From the NCBI RefSeq assembly GCF_003071065.1, contig NZ_QCXX01000003.1:62001-126000 (forward strand): a DNA stretch of 64,000 nt, given 5' to 3'. The DNA comes from Sphingobacterium athyrii. GTDB taxonomy: Bacteria; Bacteroidota; Bacteroidia; Sphingobacteriales; Sphingobacteriaceae. Each line of letters opens with the position of its first letter. Within the stretch, counting starts at the first letter, position 1. Below are positions 17,968 through 26,664 of the stretch, one piece after another. Under the pieces are notes generated by a model. The model was not told the origin of the DNA, did no database searches, and worked only from the letters and a program-made list of their open reading frames with translations. Position numbers and translations under genes: made by a program.

Positions 17968-19065
17968 ATGAAAAGAATAATAGGACTGATTTGTAGTTCA
18001 GTATTGGCTATCTCTTGCCACAATAACGCAGAGATCAAGGTAAATAATAGTACAAATAATGCCCCGATACAATTGGATAGTGCCCAAGCAAAACATTTGC
18101 TTACATTGCCATTGCATTGTATTGAAATAGAATATCCGAACAAATTGGGACAAGTACTCGGAAGTGACCAGGATTTGAAGGGACCGCGTACATTACATCC
18201 GATTTTTTACGGTTGCTTTGACTGGCATTCCTCAGTCCATGGTTATTGGTCAATCGTACGAATTTTAAAGCAATTTCCTGATTTGGATAAGTCCGGCGTA
18301 ATCCGGAAACAGCTGGACAGGAATATCACTGCAGAAAATGCGGCAACTGAATTAGCTTTCTTTCAGGATAAGAATAATAAAAACTTTGAGCGCACCTATG
18401 GTTGGGCCTGGTTATTACAATTGCAGAAAGAACTACTAACCTGGAAAGATCCAGATGCGGAACGCTGGGCAAAAATTCTCGATCCGATGGTAAAACATAT
18501 CATGAAAGCCTATCAGGAATATTTGCCAAAATTGGTTTATCCAATTCGAACTGGCTATCATGATAATTCTGCTTTTGGCCTATCGCTGGCATTGGATTTT
18601 GCGCGAGGAACAAATCAGGTTGCTTTCGAAAAATCATTAATGACAAATGCTGTAAGGCTGTATAGCCATGACAAAAATTGTAATATCTCCTTTGAGCCTA
18701 GCGGAAGCGACTTCCTTTCACCCTGTCTTGAAGAGGCACTTTGCATGAGTGCGGTTTTAAGACAGGATGAATATCGAAAATGGCTGAAGGATTTTCTGCC
18801 TGATCTTTTCAATCCGGATTTTAACTTGGAACCTGGCATTGTGAAAGACCGTACAGACGGGCACTTGGTTCATCTGGATGGATTAAATTTTAGCCGGGCG
18901 ACTTGTCTAAATGGTATTGCAAAGGCACTTCCTGAGCTAAATCATCTGCATGGTTTAGCCAATAAACATCTAAAATATTCACTGCCCAATATTACTTCCA
19001 AAGACGACTATATGGGTTCACATTGGTTGGGTACTTTTGCGCTCTATGCACTTTCCAAAAATTAA
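17968..19065 (+). CDS. DUF2891 family lipoprotein
   Basis: A 365-aa protein with a lipoprotein signal (LAISC, Cys17) and the pattern HPIFYGCFDWHSSVHGYW, RTYGWAWLLQLQ, YHDNSAFGLSLALDFAR and MGSHWLGTFALYAL, which I recognise as DUF2891. The alpha/alpha-toroid-like pattern with conserved W, H and D residues suggests an enzyme or carbohydrate-binding fold, but no activity is established. It stands alone between the sirtuin and a strong terminator at 19116. Confidence 0.8.
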   Translation: MKRIIGLICSSVLAISCHNNAEIKVNNSTNNAPIQLDSAQAKHLLTLPLHCIEIEYPNKLGQVLGSDQDLKGPRTLHPIFYGCFDWHSSVHGYWSIVRILKQFPDLDKSGVIRKQLDRNITAENAATELAFFQDKNNKNFERTYGWAWLLQLQKELLTWKDPDAERWAKILDPMVKHIMKAYQEYLPKLVYPIRTGYHDNSAFGLSLALDFARGTNQVAFEKSLMTNAVRLYSHDKNCNISFEPSGSDFLSPCLEEALCMSAVLRQDEYRKWLKDFLPDLFNPDFNLEPGIVKDRTDGHLVHLDGLNFSRATCLNGIAKALPELNHLHGLANKHLKYSLPNITSKDDYMGSHWLGTFALYALSKN

Positions 19066-19115
19066 TGCCCACAGTCAAGTGAAAGCCGTGAACCGAGGTC
19101 TGGAGCAACAATAAC

Positions 19116-19157
19116 AAAATAGAGTCCCTGTATATTCAAACACAGGGACTCTATTTT
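19116..19157. terminator. Bidirectional terminator, DUF2891 gene / HxlR gene
   Basis: A perfect 16-bp stem, AAAATAGAGTCCCTGT (19116-19131) with its complement at 19142-19157 and a 10-nt loop. A/T-rich ends serve both converging genes; the last codons of the hxlR-type gene lie in the right arm. Confidence 0.85.
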
Positions 19158-19533
19158 ACATATTTGTCTCACCCCATTCATCCATAAGGATTAAAATATT
19201 TTCCAATGAGCGTCCCAATGCTGTTAGTTCATATTCCACCTTCGGGGGGACTTGTTGATAGACAATACGGTTGACCAGTTTGTCCTGTTCAAGTTCCTTC
19301 AGTTTAGCAATAAGCATACGCTCTGAAATGCCGACGAGCCTTTTTCGCAATTCACCATAACGTAGTTTGTCCTCATGCAAGAGATAAGAAAGAATATTTA
19401 TTTTCCATCTTCCTCCAATCGCAGATAAAGTGAAGGCAATGCCACAATGATCCTTCCAGTAGCTTTCGTTGATCGTGTTGGTGGAGTTTTCTTTTCTGTT
19501 ATTCATACTTACTTTTCTGTTCGTATCATACAA
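19156..19533 (-). CDS. HxlR-family winged-helix transcriptional regulator
   Basis: A 125-aa regulator. The HxlR pattern is CGIAFTLSAIGGRWKINIL (about 30-48), LRYGELRKRLVGISERMLIAKLKELEQDKLV (recognition region), and VEYELTALGRSL. Cys30 occupies the conserved position used for redox or electrophile sensing in some members. It is divergent from the DoxX-like gene, with 66 bp between the starts, the usual arrangement for an HxlR repressor and its target. The gap contains two TTCGT...TAC half-sites (about 19511-19536) that could be the operator. Confidence 0.9.
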   Translation of the reverse strand: MYDTNRKVSMNNRKENSTNTINESYWKDHCGIAFTLSAIGGRWKINILSYLLHEDKLRYGELRKRLVGISERMLIAKLKELEQDKLVNRIVYQQVPPKVEYELTALGRSLENILILMDEWGETNM

Positions 19534-19599
19534 TTTCGTGCGTACTGTTATTCATGCAATTTAATAAAGAAATTTGTAGCTCACCTCATAAAGTATAAA

Positions 19600-19971
19600 A
19601 TGGAAACTATAAAATTTGTCGTTCATTGGTTGAGTTATGCCTATTACCTCTATGTATTTGGATATGCCTCATTATTCAAAGTTTTTCAGAAGCAGTCCAT
19701 GATGCAAAGCATGGACTCTTTAGGTTTTAATAAGACCTGGACACTAGGTATCGGCGTAGGCGAGTTGCTAGGGGTTTTACTCCTTCTGATTGGTTTGTAC
19801 AAACCAGAATTCAAAACCGTAGGGATTTTACTTTTGTTTCCATTTGCAATAGGCGCTTTTACGGCACATATGGCTCATGGAGAATACCAACATTTTTACA
19901 ATTCATTGGTGATGTGTATTCTTAGCGTTGTTTTACTGGCAACGGACAAAAATTTTAAAATTATTATTTAG
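19600..19971 (+). CDS. DoxX-like membrane protein
   Basis: A 123-aa protein with four predicted membrane helices and the DoxX-like pattern (YVFGYASLFKVF, GIGVGELLGVLLLLIGLY, FPFAIGAFTAHMAHGE). Family members are small inner-membrane proteins linked to redox homeostasis; the exact reaction is unknown. I use the ATG at 19600, since a longer frame starting at 19447 runs back through the divergent regulator gene. The HxlR gene across the divergent promoter is the likely controller. Confidence 0.85.
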   Translation: METIKFVVHWLSYAYYLYVFGYASLFKVFQKQSMMQSMDSLGFNKTWTLGIGVGELLGVLLLLIGLYKPEFKTVGILLLFPFAIGAFTAHMAHGEYQHFYNSLVMCILSVVLLATDKNFKIII

Positions 19972-19981
19972 CGTTTTGATC

Positions 19982-20038
19982 GCACAGATCAGGAATGTTT
20001 TATTTTATTGAAATATTCCTGGTCTGTGCTATTTTTTT
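19982..20038 (+). terminator. Terminator after the DoxX-like gene
   Basis: A 15-bp stem (19982-19996 with 20015-20029, one G-U pair), an 18-nt loop, then ATTTTTTT. Strong. Confidence 0.85.
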
Positions 20039-20080
20039 AATTCTTTTTATAGAAGGAATAACTTTTATGAAAACAATCAT

Positions 20081-20233
20081 TTATGCCGCACCGCGGATAA
20101 CGCGCAACAATACCACTATAATTGCGATAACCAACAATGTGTGAATGATATTTCCTGTCGCATACCCTCCCAAAAAACTAATTGCCCAAATGATGACTAA
20201 AATAACGGCGATAATGTATAATAAATTTCCCAT
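20081..20233 (-). CDS. lmo0937-type small membrane protein
   Basis: A 50-aa ORF on the minus strand (ATG complement at 20231-20233, TAA at 20081-20083). The protein starts MGNLLYIIAVILVIIWAI, then a GGYATGNIIH turn and a second hydrophobic stretch LLVIAIIVVLLRVI. This matches the lmo0937-family membrane proteins: two helices around a glycine turn, about 50 aa. Function unknown; such genes are often stress-induced. It fills what would otherwise be an empty gap before the next gene. Confidence 0.82.
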   Translation of the reverse strand: MGNLLYIIAVILVIIWAISFLGGYATGNIIHTLLVIAIIVVLLRVIRGAA

Positions 20234-20376
20234 AATTTTGATGTATTTTTTTATTAATAACAGTAGCTGTTTAATGATTGTTTTGGAATAAAAAACAAAC
20301 TATGTTCCGTTGGCTATTGTTAGCCTGTTAAAGATCACCATTGTGAGAAAGTTTAATCATTAAAAAAACTAATACC

Positions 20377-20664
20377 ATGGCAAAAGCTTATTTACAAGTA
20401 ACCTTAAAAATTAATAATAGCGATAAAGGTGCCGTATCAGGCATATTTGACAAATTTAGGGACTCGTTTATTGATCAGATAAAAGGCGCAACTTCGATAG
20501 AATTGCTAATTGGGGATGGTTATATCCAGTTATTACATGTTTTTGATACGGTTGAAGACGCACACGCATTTTTATCAACGGAGTTGTATAATAATAACAT
20601 TCTTTTTGCCCTGAAATCCCTAATGGTCGATACACCTCAGGTCAGTATATATGCTGTCTTATAG
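20377..20664 (+). CDS. 95-aa protein, possible ferredoxin-like fold, unknown function
   Basis: A small soluble protein beginning MAKAYLQVTLKINNSDKG. The alternation of beta strands and helices, with FDTVEDAHAFLSTELYNN in the second half, resembles small dimeric alpha-beta barrel proteins (ABM-like), but I cannot assign a family from the sequence. It lies 62 bp before the CinA/PncC gene on the same strand. No catalytic motif is evident. Confidence 0.65.
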   Translation: MAKAYLQVTLKINNSDKGAVSGIFDKFRDSFIDQIKGATSIELLIGDGYIQLLHVFDTVEDAHAFLSTELYNNNILFALKSLMVDTPQVSIYAVL

Positions 20665-20726
20665 TAACGGTTTTAAGGAAACAACGAAATAGGATCTGTA
20701 TTTCAGGGAGCGCAAATCTAAAGGAT

Positions 20727-21248
20727 ATGAACAAAATACAATTTTTCAAGGCACAACTTAAACAGATTAGAAACTCGCTCCTGATTCAGCGTGAACGTTT
20801 AGCAGTAGCAGAGAGCGTTACTGCTGGCCTGCTACAGTTTGCCTGTGCACAAATGGAAAGTGCGATGGATGTCTATGGGGGAGGAATGACAGCATACACC
20901 CTAGACGAAAAAATCCGTCTATTGGATGTTGATGCAGAGGAAGCCCAAAAGTGTGACTGTGTGTCACCGCTTATCGCTGAACAAATGGCGGTAAGGATAG
21001 CGACTTTATTTCATACGGAATGGGGAATCGCGACGACGGGTTATGCGACTATCGTGCCCGAATCAAAAGGGAAATTATACGCATTTTTTTCAATCGCTTA
21101 CCATGAACGGATTGTTCATACTGAAAAAGTGGAACTAGAAGCAAATACCAAAGCTGAGGAGGCGCAAAGGATTTATGTCATTAGGGCACTTCGGGCATTT
21201 TACTTGGCTCTAAAGAATCAGAGTAGATCGGAAATTATCAGCGTATAA
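20727..21248 (+). CDS. CinA C-terminal domain protein, nicotinamide-nucleotide amidohydrolase type
   Basis: A 173-aa stand-alone CinA C-terminal (PncC-like) protein, predicted to deamidate NMN to nicotinic acid mononucleotide in pyridine nucleotide salvage. It shows LAVAESVTAGLLQ with S30 and T32 at the usual catalytic positions, then VYGGGMTAYT and WGIATTGYAT. Some residues depart from the classic family blocks (for example CDCVSPLIAEQMA), so activity is likely but not certain. A convergent hairpin follows. Confidence 0.85.
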   Translation: MNKIQFFKAQLKQIRNSLLIQRERLAVAESVTAGLLQFACAQMESAMDVYGGGMTAYTLDEKIRLLDVDAEEAQKCDCVSPLIAEQMAVRIATLFHTEWGIATTGYATIVPESKGKLYAFFSIAYHERIVHTEKVELEANTKAEEAQRIYVIRALRAFYLALKNQSRSEIISV

Positions 21249-21255
21249 ATAGAAA

Positions 21256-21277
21256 CGTCTCTCTAATTGGAGAGACG
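21256..21277. terminator. Short convergent hairpin
   Basis: CGTCTCTC (21256-21263) pairs with GAGAGACG (21270-21277) across 6 nt, between two convergent genes. There is only a weak T-run on either side. Confidence 0.5.
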
Positions 21278-21284
21278 CTATTCC

Positions 21285-22466
21285 TTATGCTTCCTGTTTT
21301 AAATCAAAAGAACGGTAATTCTTGTAATGTACTAAGGATCGTATCGGCGTTGATAAGTTGGATAGTACCTCGAGATATACCTTTGCAACCATTTTCCAGG
21401 TTGTCTGTTCGCCGTAACTACGCGCTTTGAAACGATGCCAAGCAAGCAGTCTTCGAGATTTATAAAGCAATTGGATATTCTCGCTCATTGTTTGAATATC
21501 GTTGAAGGGAGTGAGAATTCCCCGCTCGTCTGTCAAGAGATCTGTTGCATGCCAATATGGGGTCGAAATGACAGCAGCACCCGCACCGACAGCAAATGAT
21601 AATGTCCCGCTACTGATTTGTTGTTCATGTTGATAGGGGGATAAATAAATATCACAAGCTGTTAAGTATTCTTTCAGTTGCTCATCGCTTAAAAATTCAT
21701 CTACAAAAACTACTTTATCTTGTAATTTCAACTGAGCCACTAGGCTTTGTAATTCAAAACGATAGGATTCACCTTCGTGAGCTAGAACATTCGGATGTGT
21801 TTTGCCCACGATCAGGTATTTGAAATTTGCTAAATCCAATCCTTCCAGGGAGCGGATTGCATATTCAAGTCCTTTGCTTCGACCAATTAAGCCGAAAGTC
21901 ATCATCACAAAATTATCTTGAAAACCTAATCTGTATTTTGCTAACCCTTGGTTGTAATCAAATTGTGGCACGCCGTGGGGAATCACTTTAATTTTTTTAT
22001 CGTCAACCATAGGGAACAGTTCCATTAACAATTCACTTCCTTTTGGTGATAAGGACACCACAGCCTGCGATTTTATGAGGAGCGATTCCATAATCTCCTT
22101 TTGACGCAATGAGGGAGATTGCAATATGGTATGAAAGATGGTTAGCAAGGGGATATTTAAACTATTGGCAAGCTGATTAATAAATAGGCCGTCAGCACCA
22201 CCAAATATACCATACTCATGTTGAATGATACAATAGTTATATTCTTCATTGATAATATGAGCGGCTTGAATATAGCTATCCAATCTTTCCTTATCAATAA
22301 CAAAGCGAACAGACGGATCGAATTCTTCAACGCCGGATCTGGATACGGCGATCACATCTATGATGGTATTCCCGTCCGCACTCATGCCTCGTTTAAGATC
22401 TTTTGTGAAAGTTGCCAATCCACATTCCTGGGGCGGATAGGTACTTATAATAACGATTCTTCTCAT
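21285..22466 (-). CDS. Family 4-type glycosyltransferase
   Basis: A 393-aa GT-B glycosyltransferase. The N-terminal domain starts MRRIVIISTYPPQECGLATFT. The C-terminal nucleotide-sugar-binding half shows FGLIGRSKGLEYAI, VDEFLSDEQLKEYLTACDIYLSPYQHEQQISSG and the glycine-rich SFAVGAGAAVISTPY. There is no signal peptide. Donor and acceptor are unknown. I start at the ATG at 22466 rather than a TTG at 22505. A 39-codon ORF ends 4 bp upstream and is probably in the same transcript. Confidence 0.88.
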   Translation of the reverse strand: MRRIVIISTYPPQECGLATFTKDLKRGMSADGNTIIDVIAVSRSGVEEFDPSVRFVIDKERLDSYIQAAHIINEEYNYCIIQHEYGIFGGADGLFINQLANSLNIPLLTIFHTILQSPSLRQKEIMESLLIKSQAVVSLSPKGSELLMELFPMVDDKKIKVIPHGVPQFDYNQGLAKYRLGFQDNFVMMTFGLIGRSKGLEYAIRSLEGLDLANFKYLIVGKTHPNVLAHEGESYRFELQSLVAQLKLQDKVVFVDEFLSDEQLKEYLTACDIYLSPYQHEQQISSGTLSFAVGAGAAVISTPYWHATDLLTDERGILTPFNDIQTMSENIQLLYKSRRLLAWHRFKARSYGEQTTWKMVAKVYLEVLSNLSTPIRSLVHYKNYRSFDLKQEA

Positions 22467-22470
22467 ACAC

Positions 22471-22590
22471 TTAGGCTTTTTTGCTGTCTTCTTTCTCGTT
22501 ATCAACAGGAATATCCAAAATAGCCATCAATAATAGATAATATCCCTTTTCTAATCCCATTTTTTTTGCTTTTTGATCTATATTTTCCAT
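22471..22590 (-). CDS. 39-aa small ORF coupled to the glycosyltransferase gene
   Basis: The ATG complement is at 22588-22590 and TAA at 22471-22473. The product starts MENIDQKAKKMGLEKGYYLL, then a short hydrophobic LLMAILD and an acidic/basic tail. The 4-bp gap to the glycosyltransferase ATG suggests translational coupling. I know no family; conservation in related genomes would be the test of reality. Confidence 0.4.
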   Translation of the reverse strand: MENIDQKAKKMGLEKGYYLLLMAILDIPVDNEKEDSKKA

Positions 22591-22937
22591 GTTAAGTATT
22601 ATGATTAAGGTGTTATAGTTTTTTTTCCTTTCGTAAATCAAAAGCTGTACCCAAAAGACCGTATTTATGACATATCCGTAGTTTTCAAATGTGTAATCCG
22701 TATAGTATGGTGTATTTGCCGCAAAAAAACTTTTTGACCAGGTATTTTTCCCCTAGTAAAGAAATTTATTCCATCGCCTAAAAAAGTATTTGCCACAGCT
22801 ATTTATTTTTGCCTTCATTCTAAACAATATGCGCCGGCTTATGGTTTATCTACGGAATTATAAAAAGGGCCTTATGAAGAGTCCTAAAAATGTATTTTAT
22901 TAAATATGATGGAAAAGAATAACTCTAAATAAAATCA
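22591..22937. other. 347-bp intergenic region, divergent
   Basis: AT-rich spacer between the divergently read glycosyltransferase unit and a small ORF at 22938. I see no strong hairpin, no clear TTTG/TAnnTTTG pair and no ORF worth calling. Confidence 0.5.
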
Positions 22938-23165
22938 ATGATCATTTGCCAACGAGCGTACATTCTTAGCCTGGATAACCACGAGTTTGGGTATCATCCA
23001 TTAATGTACAATTCAAAAATGACAATGGATATTGAACATAAGAATTCTGGGGCTTTTGGTATTTCGATTGTTATTATCTGTTCTGTTACCGTAGTATTGG
23101 CGTACATCCTGCTCTCTCATTATTGGCCTTCTTCAGGTTTTTTTGTGAAATTTTTGGTAAAATAG
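22938..23165 (+). CDS. Small single-pass membrane protein, doubtful
   Basis: A 75-codon ORF. The C-terminal part (from MDIEHKNSGAFGISI) has one clear transmembrane helix, GISIVIICSVTVVLAYILL, followed by a short aromatic tail. The first 30 residues look less protein-like, and the start may be the later ATG near 23028. No family recognised. Confidence 0.35.
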   Translation: MIICQRAYILSLDNHEFGYHPLMYNSKMTMDIEHKNSGAFGISIVIICSVTVVLAYILLSHYWPSSGFFVKFLVK

Positions 23166-23195
23166 TAGATTTAGTGCAGGTTTTGTCTCAGCTTA

Positions 23196-24773
23196 CTAGC
23201 TTTTCATATTCATTCTTTCTTCTTGAAGGTCAAGCAGACGTAAGTGTTTTCGGATAATTTCCTCATCAAGCAAAAGCTCTTCACGATTTTTATTGATCAG
23301 CCATACCCGTTGAGTTTCCAGAATGTCAATATAGATTTTTCGATATTCAGCGTAATTAATGATGATTTCCGAACTCATCAATTGATTTTCATATTTCTGC
23401 AATTGGTCCTTCAATGTAGGGAAGCTATCTACTTTGTCTGCATAGTCCTGACGGATTTTATCCACTGCTACCTGAGCGAGCTTGTTTTGAATTTCGTAAT
23501 CTATTTCCTTTTCCGTTCTCACAAAATCCCGGTCTACAAGCGGGAATTTTTTCAATAAAAAGGGAAGGGTAAGTCCTTGAACAAGTAATGTTAAAAGAAT
23601 GGTGACAAATGTGATAAAGAGGATCAGATTTCTTTGTGGAAAAGGTGTGCCGTCAGCCAAAGTCAAAGGTATTGAAAGTGCGGCGGCCAAAGAAACCACA
23701 CCCCGCATTCCGGTCCAGCCAATGATCAGGGGAGTTTTCCATCCGGGAGACTGCGCATCCGCCACAGTGATGAAATTTCTCATAATTAATGTGGTAATTA
23801 CCGCCGCATAACCAGCGAGAATTCGTACAATAATTAGTACAGCGGTAACTGCCAGACCATAACCGATTGCTGTATAAATATCAGTGTCGCCCAATCCATT
23901 AACAATTTCGGGTAGATCCAAACCGATAAGCATGAAAACAATTCCGTTAAGCAGAAAACAAAAGCTTTCCCAAACCGTTACAGTACGAATTCTGGAGGCG
24001 CTACTCAAAAAGTCGTGACTTCGATAAGATAGAAACAAGCCACCGCTTACTACCGCCAAGACCCCAGAAGCGTGAAATTCTTCCGTAACCAAATACATGG
24101 AGAAGGGCGCAATGAAAGTCAATAATATATCTGTATTTGGATCGGTAGGCAAAATCTTGTGCATTTTAAGAAAAATATAGGCCATTGTGATTCCTATACC
24201 TACGCCGCCTACACACATCCACACAAAGTTTCCTGCCGCTTCATACCATACAAATTGTCCCGTTGCGGCTGCAATCATCGCAAAACGGAAAATTATTAAC
24301 GAAGAAGCATCATTCAGCAAACTTTCTCCTTCAAGAATGGAAGCCAATCTTTTCGGCACTTTTACAAATTTCAAAATTGCACCTGCACTTACTGCATCGG
24401 GAGGAGAAACAATTCCACCCAATAAAAAGCCCAAGGCCAAAGAAAATCCGGGGATAAAATAGTTTGCGAAAATCGCTACCGATAATGCTGTAAAAAACAC
24501 GACAACAAAAGCGAAGCTGAAAATAATTCTGCGCCATCGCCAAAGCTCCTTCCAGGAGGTTGACCAGGCCGCTTCATACAGTAGAGGTGGCAGAAAAATA
24601 ATAAATATTAATTCAGGTTCTATTTTTATGGGTGGTACTCCCGGAATAAAACTTATTAAAAGCCCAGCCACCACAAGCAAAACAGGATAGGCGACCCGAA
24701 TTTTTTTTGCCAGCATAATAAGCATGGTGATCAATAGAACCAAAAAAAGATAGAATGCGAAATTTTCTAACAT
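23196..24773 (-). CDS. CPA1-family Na+/H+ antiporter
   Basis: A 525-aa inner-membrane antiporter with about 12 helices in the first 400 residues. Conserved blocks include PPLLYEAAW, GGIVSPPDAVSA (ion-binding helix with an unwound PPDA element), EGESLLNDASSLIIFR and GWTGMRGVVSLAAALSIP, all typical of bacterial NhaP/NhaK-like CPA1 exchangers. A charged cytoplasmic tail of about 110 residues follows. It exports Na+ (or K+) against protons for pH and salt homeostasis; ion preference is not readable. Confidence 0.93.
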   Translation of the reverse strand: MLENFAFYLFLVLLITMLIMLAKKIRVAYPVLLVVAGLLISFIPGVPPIKIEPELIFIIFLPPLLYEAAWSTSWKELWRWRRIIFSFAFVVVFFTALSVAIFANYFIPGFSLALGFLLGGIVSPPDAVSAGAILKFVKVPKRLASILEGESLLNDASSLIIFRFAMIAAATGQFVWYEAAGNFVWMCVGGVGIGITMAYIFLKMHKILPTDPNTDILLTFIAPFSMYLVTEEFHASGVLAVVSGGLFLSYRSHDFLSSASRIRTVTVWESFCFLLNGIVFMLIGLDLPEIVNGLGDTDIYTAIGYGLAVTAVLIIVRILAGYAAVITTLIMRNFITVADAQSPGWKTPLIIGWTGMRGVVSLAAALSIPLTLADGTPFPQRNLILFITFVTILLTLLVQGLTLPFLLKKFPLVDRDFVRTEKEIDYEIQNKLAQVAVDKIRQDYADKVDSFPTLKDQLQKYENQLMSSEIIINYAEYRKIYIDILETQRVWLINKNREELLLDEEIIRKHLRLLDLQEERMNMKS

Positions 24774-24876
24774 GTATAAGTTTTAGATACATAAATATAT
24801 ATTAAATTTTTAAAAACATGTAGGGGCTTTCTAAAATTTAGGCCGACCCTAAATGTTGTTCAACCCGTTTCAATAG

Positions 24877-25032
24877 CAATGGTCAATTGACCTTGATGCC
24901 GGAGTAACAGCCTATCAACAGGCAAAACAGGCGAGCTGCACACATGGATTGCTTGCAAGCGAAAATCTATATGATAGTTTAGCTCAAGCTTATTAGAAAG
25001 CCGGCCAGAAAGACAAGGAGAAGCAGCGTTAA
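24877..25032 (+). pseudogene. Remnant of a TPR-type tail with in-frame stop
   Basis: One frame reads as protein over about 50 codons: AGVTAYQQAKQ, then SENLYDSLAQAY, a TAG stop at 24994-24996, then KAGQKDKEKQR and a stop. The YDSLAQAY-KAGQKDK pattern looks like the TPR tail found on many Bacteroidota serine hydrolases. There is no start codon and no upstream domain, so this is a decayed 3' fragment. Confidence 0.35.
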
Positions 25033-25038
25033 AAAAAG

Positions 25039-25368
25039 ATGCTCGAAATTAATTCTAGGAACGACAAAGCAATTAAGACTTTTTTTTTCCTAATTTGCGA
25101 CATGTCAATGCAAGCAAATACGTATCAATTATTTTCCGACGGGATTCTGTCCATCTGGAAAAATCAAGGAATATCCTATATTAAGGTTGAGGAACTATCT
25201 ACAATAGAGGGGATCACTTTTTTTGAGCTGATACCCGATGCTGAACTTTTGGATGGCGGTGAGGTAGATACGCTTTATGCCATAGGTTCTGAGGATGTGG
25301 ATGATATGCTATTATTTAGTAAAAATGTTAGGTTTGTCGTTCACAAGATCTACTTAGAAGAAGATTAG
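25039..25368 (+). CDS. Small acidic protein of unknown function
   Basis: Up to 109 aa. The credible protein probably starts at an internal ATG near 25102 (MSMQANTYQLFSDG), because the upstream 21 residues include an odd poly-Phe run. It is rich in Glu/Asp with alternating strands (FFELIPDAELLDGG, GSEDVDDMLLF). No motif or family recognised; it lies 90 bp before the Nudix gene. Confidence 0.55.
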   Translation: MLEINSRNDKAIKTFFFLICDMSMQANTYQLFSDGILSIWKNQGISYIKVEELSTIEGITFFELIPDAELLDGGEVDTLYAIGSEDVDDMLLFSKNVRFVVHKIYLEED

Positions 25369-25458
25369 GTCGAATATTTGTGTAAAATAAGAAACGGCAT
25401 TCTGAAAATTGAAAATTAGTAATAATGGCAAAGCTTTGCTTATAATGCGCTTATTCAA

Positions 25459-25923
25459 ATGACAAAAACGAGATTCAGTGCTGGAATATTACTGTATAAA
25501 TTTCAGGGAATAGAAATTTCCTTTTTTCTGGTTCATCCCGGCGGTCCCTTCTTTGCAAAAAAAGACGAAGGATGGTGGACCGTGCCCAAGGGGGAGGTGG
25601 AAGACAATGAAAGTGACCTGGAGGCAGCTAAGAGAGAGTTCCAGGAGGAAACTGGGTATTTGCCCCACGGGAATTTTATACGATTAAATCCTGTTAAGCA
25701 AAAAGGTGGAAAAATTGTACAGTGCTGGGCTGTTGAGGGCGACATCGACACAAACGGTCTTGTCAGTAATAATTTTGAGCTGGAATGGCCACCAAAATCG
25801 GGTAGGATACAGACATATCCGGAAATAGACAGTGGCGCCTGGTTTACAATGGAAGAGGCCAAGAGGAAAATCAATGTGCAGCAAATTTCTTTCCTTGAAC
25901 AAATAGCGGCTATTTTTTGTTGA
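25459..25923 (+). CDS. Nudix hydrolase
   Basis: A 154-aa protein with a complete Nudix box, G-x5-E-x7-REFQEETGY (GEVEDNESDLEAAKREFQEE), that binds the divalent metal. The context RFSAGILLYKFQG...HPGGPFFAKKDEGWWTVPKGE matches the predicted NUDIX/MutT-like group that acts on (di)nucleoside polyphosphates or similar pyrophosphates. Substrate unknown. It is followed by non-coding sequence with gene-like scraps. Confidence 0.92.
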   Translation: MTKTRFSAGILLYKFQGIEISFFLVHPGGPFFAKKDEGWWTVPKGEVEDNESDLEAAKREFQEETGYLPHGNFIRLNPVKQKGGKIVQCWAVEGDIDTNGLVSNNFELEWPPKSGRIQTYPEIDSGAWFTMEEAKRKINVQQISFLEQIAAIFC

Positions 25924-26143
25924 AATAAGGGTTGAATACCCGAATCAGAAATCGGTATCGAATATGTTTGGGGAAAGGAAAGAGAGATACTACAGATGGT
26001 TGGTCCGCGGAACTTAAAAATAATATCTATACCGAAGATTGGAATTTATCATTTTTGCGAGATAAGATCTTTTGGGTAGGGAAGGAAATTGAACCGAGCT
26101 AAAATAATATGTTAAATAATAAAAGGTCGCGCATTTATACGTT

Positions 26144-26581
26144 ATGAAAAAAACTATCTTTCAATTTTGGCTGGTCAATATTCTGATAAGCATTACCCTA
26201 TCTGTTCTGTATAGAATTGTTATCAATGACCTGAACTCCGCTGATAATACCCTTTTTGAAAGGTTTATGAGTATATTGGATCTATTGATAAATCTGGGGC
26301 TATCAACGGTGTACCTTGTTGTGATCGTTTTTAGTTCCCTATCATTTTTTCTCAATCAAATTGAAAAAATCAGGTATAATTATCTTTTGTCGTTTTTGAC
26401 ATTTTCAGGGATACCCTTCTTCTGCGTTCTTGTTCTGGGAGCTGAGGTTTTGATCAACTATTATCGATATGATATCGTACTTCCGCCGCTAAAGCTGCTG
26501 CTGCTCTTTTCAATAGTTTATTTAACATGCACAGTTGTCGAATTTTTGTTATTCAGGAAAAAAAGTAGAAAAGACATATAG
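26144..26581 (+). CDS. Four-helix membrane protein of unknown function
   Basis: A 145-aa hydrophobic protein with four predicted transmembrane segments (about 8-25, 45-70, 82-105, 117-137) and a basic C-terminus RKKSRKD. No family recognised. It stands alone and is closed by the hairpin at 26605. Confidence 0.6.
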   Translation: MKKTIFQFWLVNILISITLSVLYRIVINDLNSADNTLFERFMSILDLLINLGLSTVYLVVIVFSSLSFFLNQIEKIRYNYLLSFLTFSGIPFFCVLVLGAEVLINYYRYDIVLPPLKLLLLFSIVYLTCTVVEFLLFRKKSRKDI

Positions 26582-26604
26582 CTGATTTTTTTAGCAAACC
26601 AACA

Positions 26605-26638
26605 AATCGCTATTGATATCACATTATCAATAGCGATT
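26605..26638. terminator. Bidirectional terminator before the clpP-like gene end
   Basis: AATCGCTATTGATA (26605-26618) pairs perfectly with its complement at 26625-26638 across a 6-nt loop. T-rich on the right and AACAA on the left, between convergent genes. Confidence 0.8.
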
Positions 26639-26664
26639 GTTTACTGCCGGGAGCATATCGGCGC

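Noticed and set aside
25960..26102. Protein-like scrap (DGWSAELKNNIYTEDWNLSF then IFWVGKEIEPS) after the Nudix gene
   Set aside because: No start codon, only about 45 codons, and a competing frame reads equally well; not strong enough to call a pseudogene.
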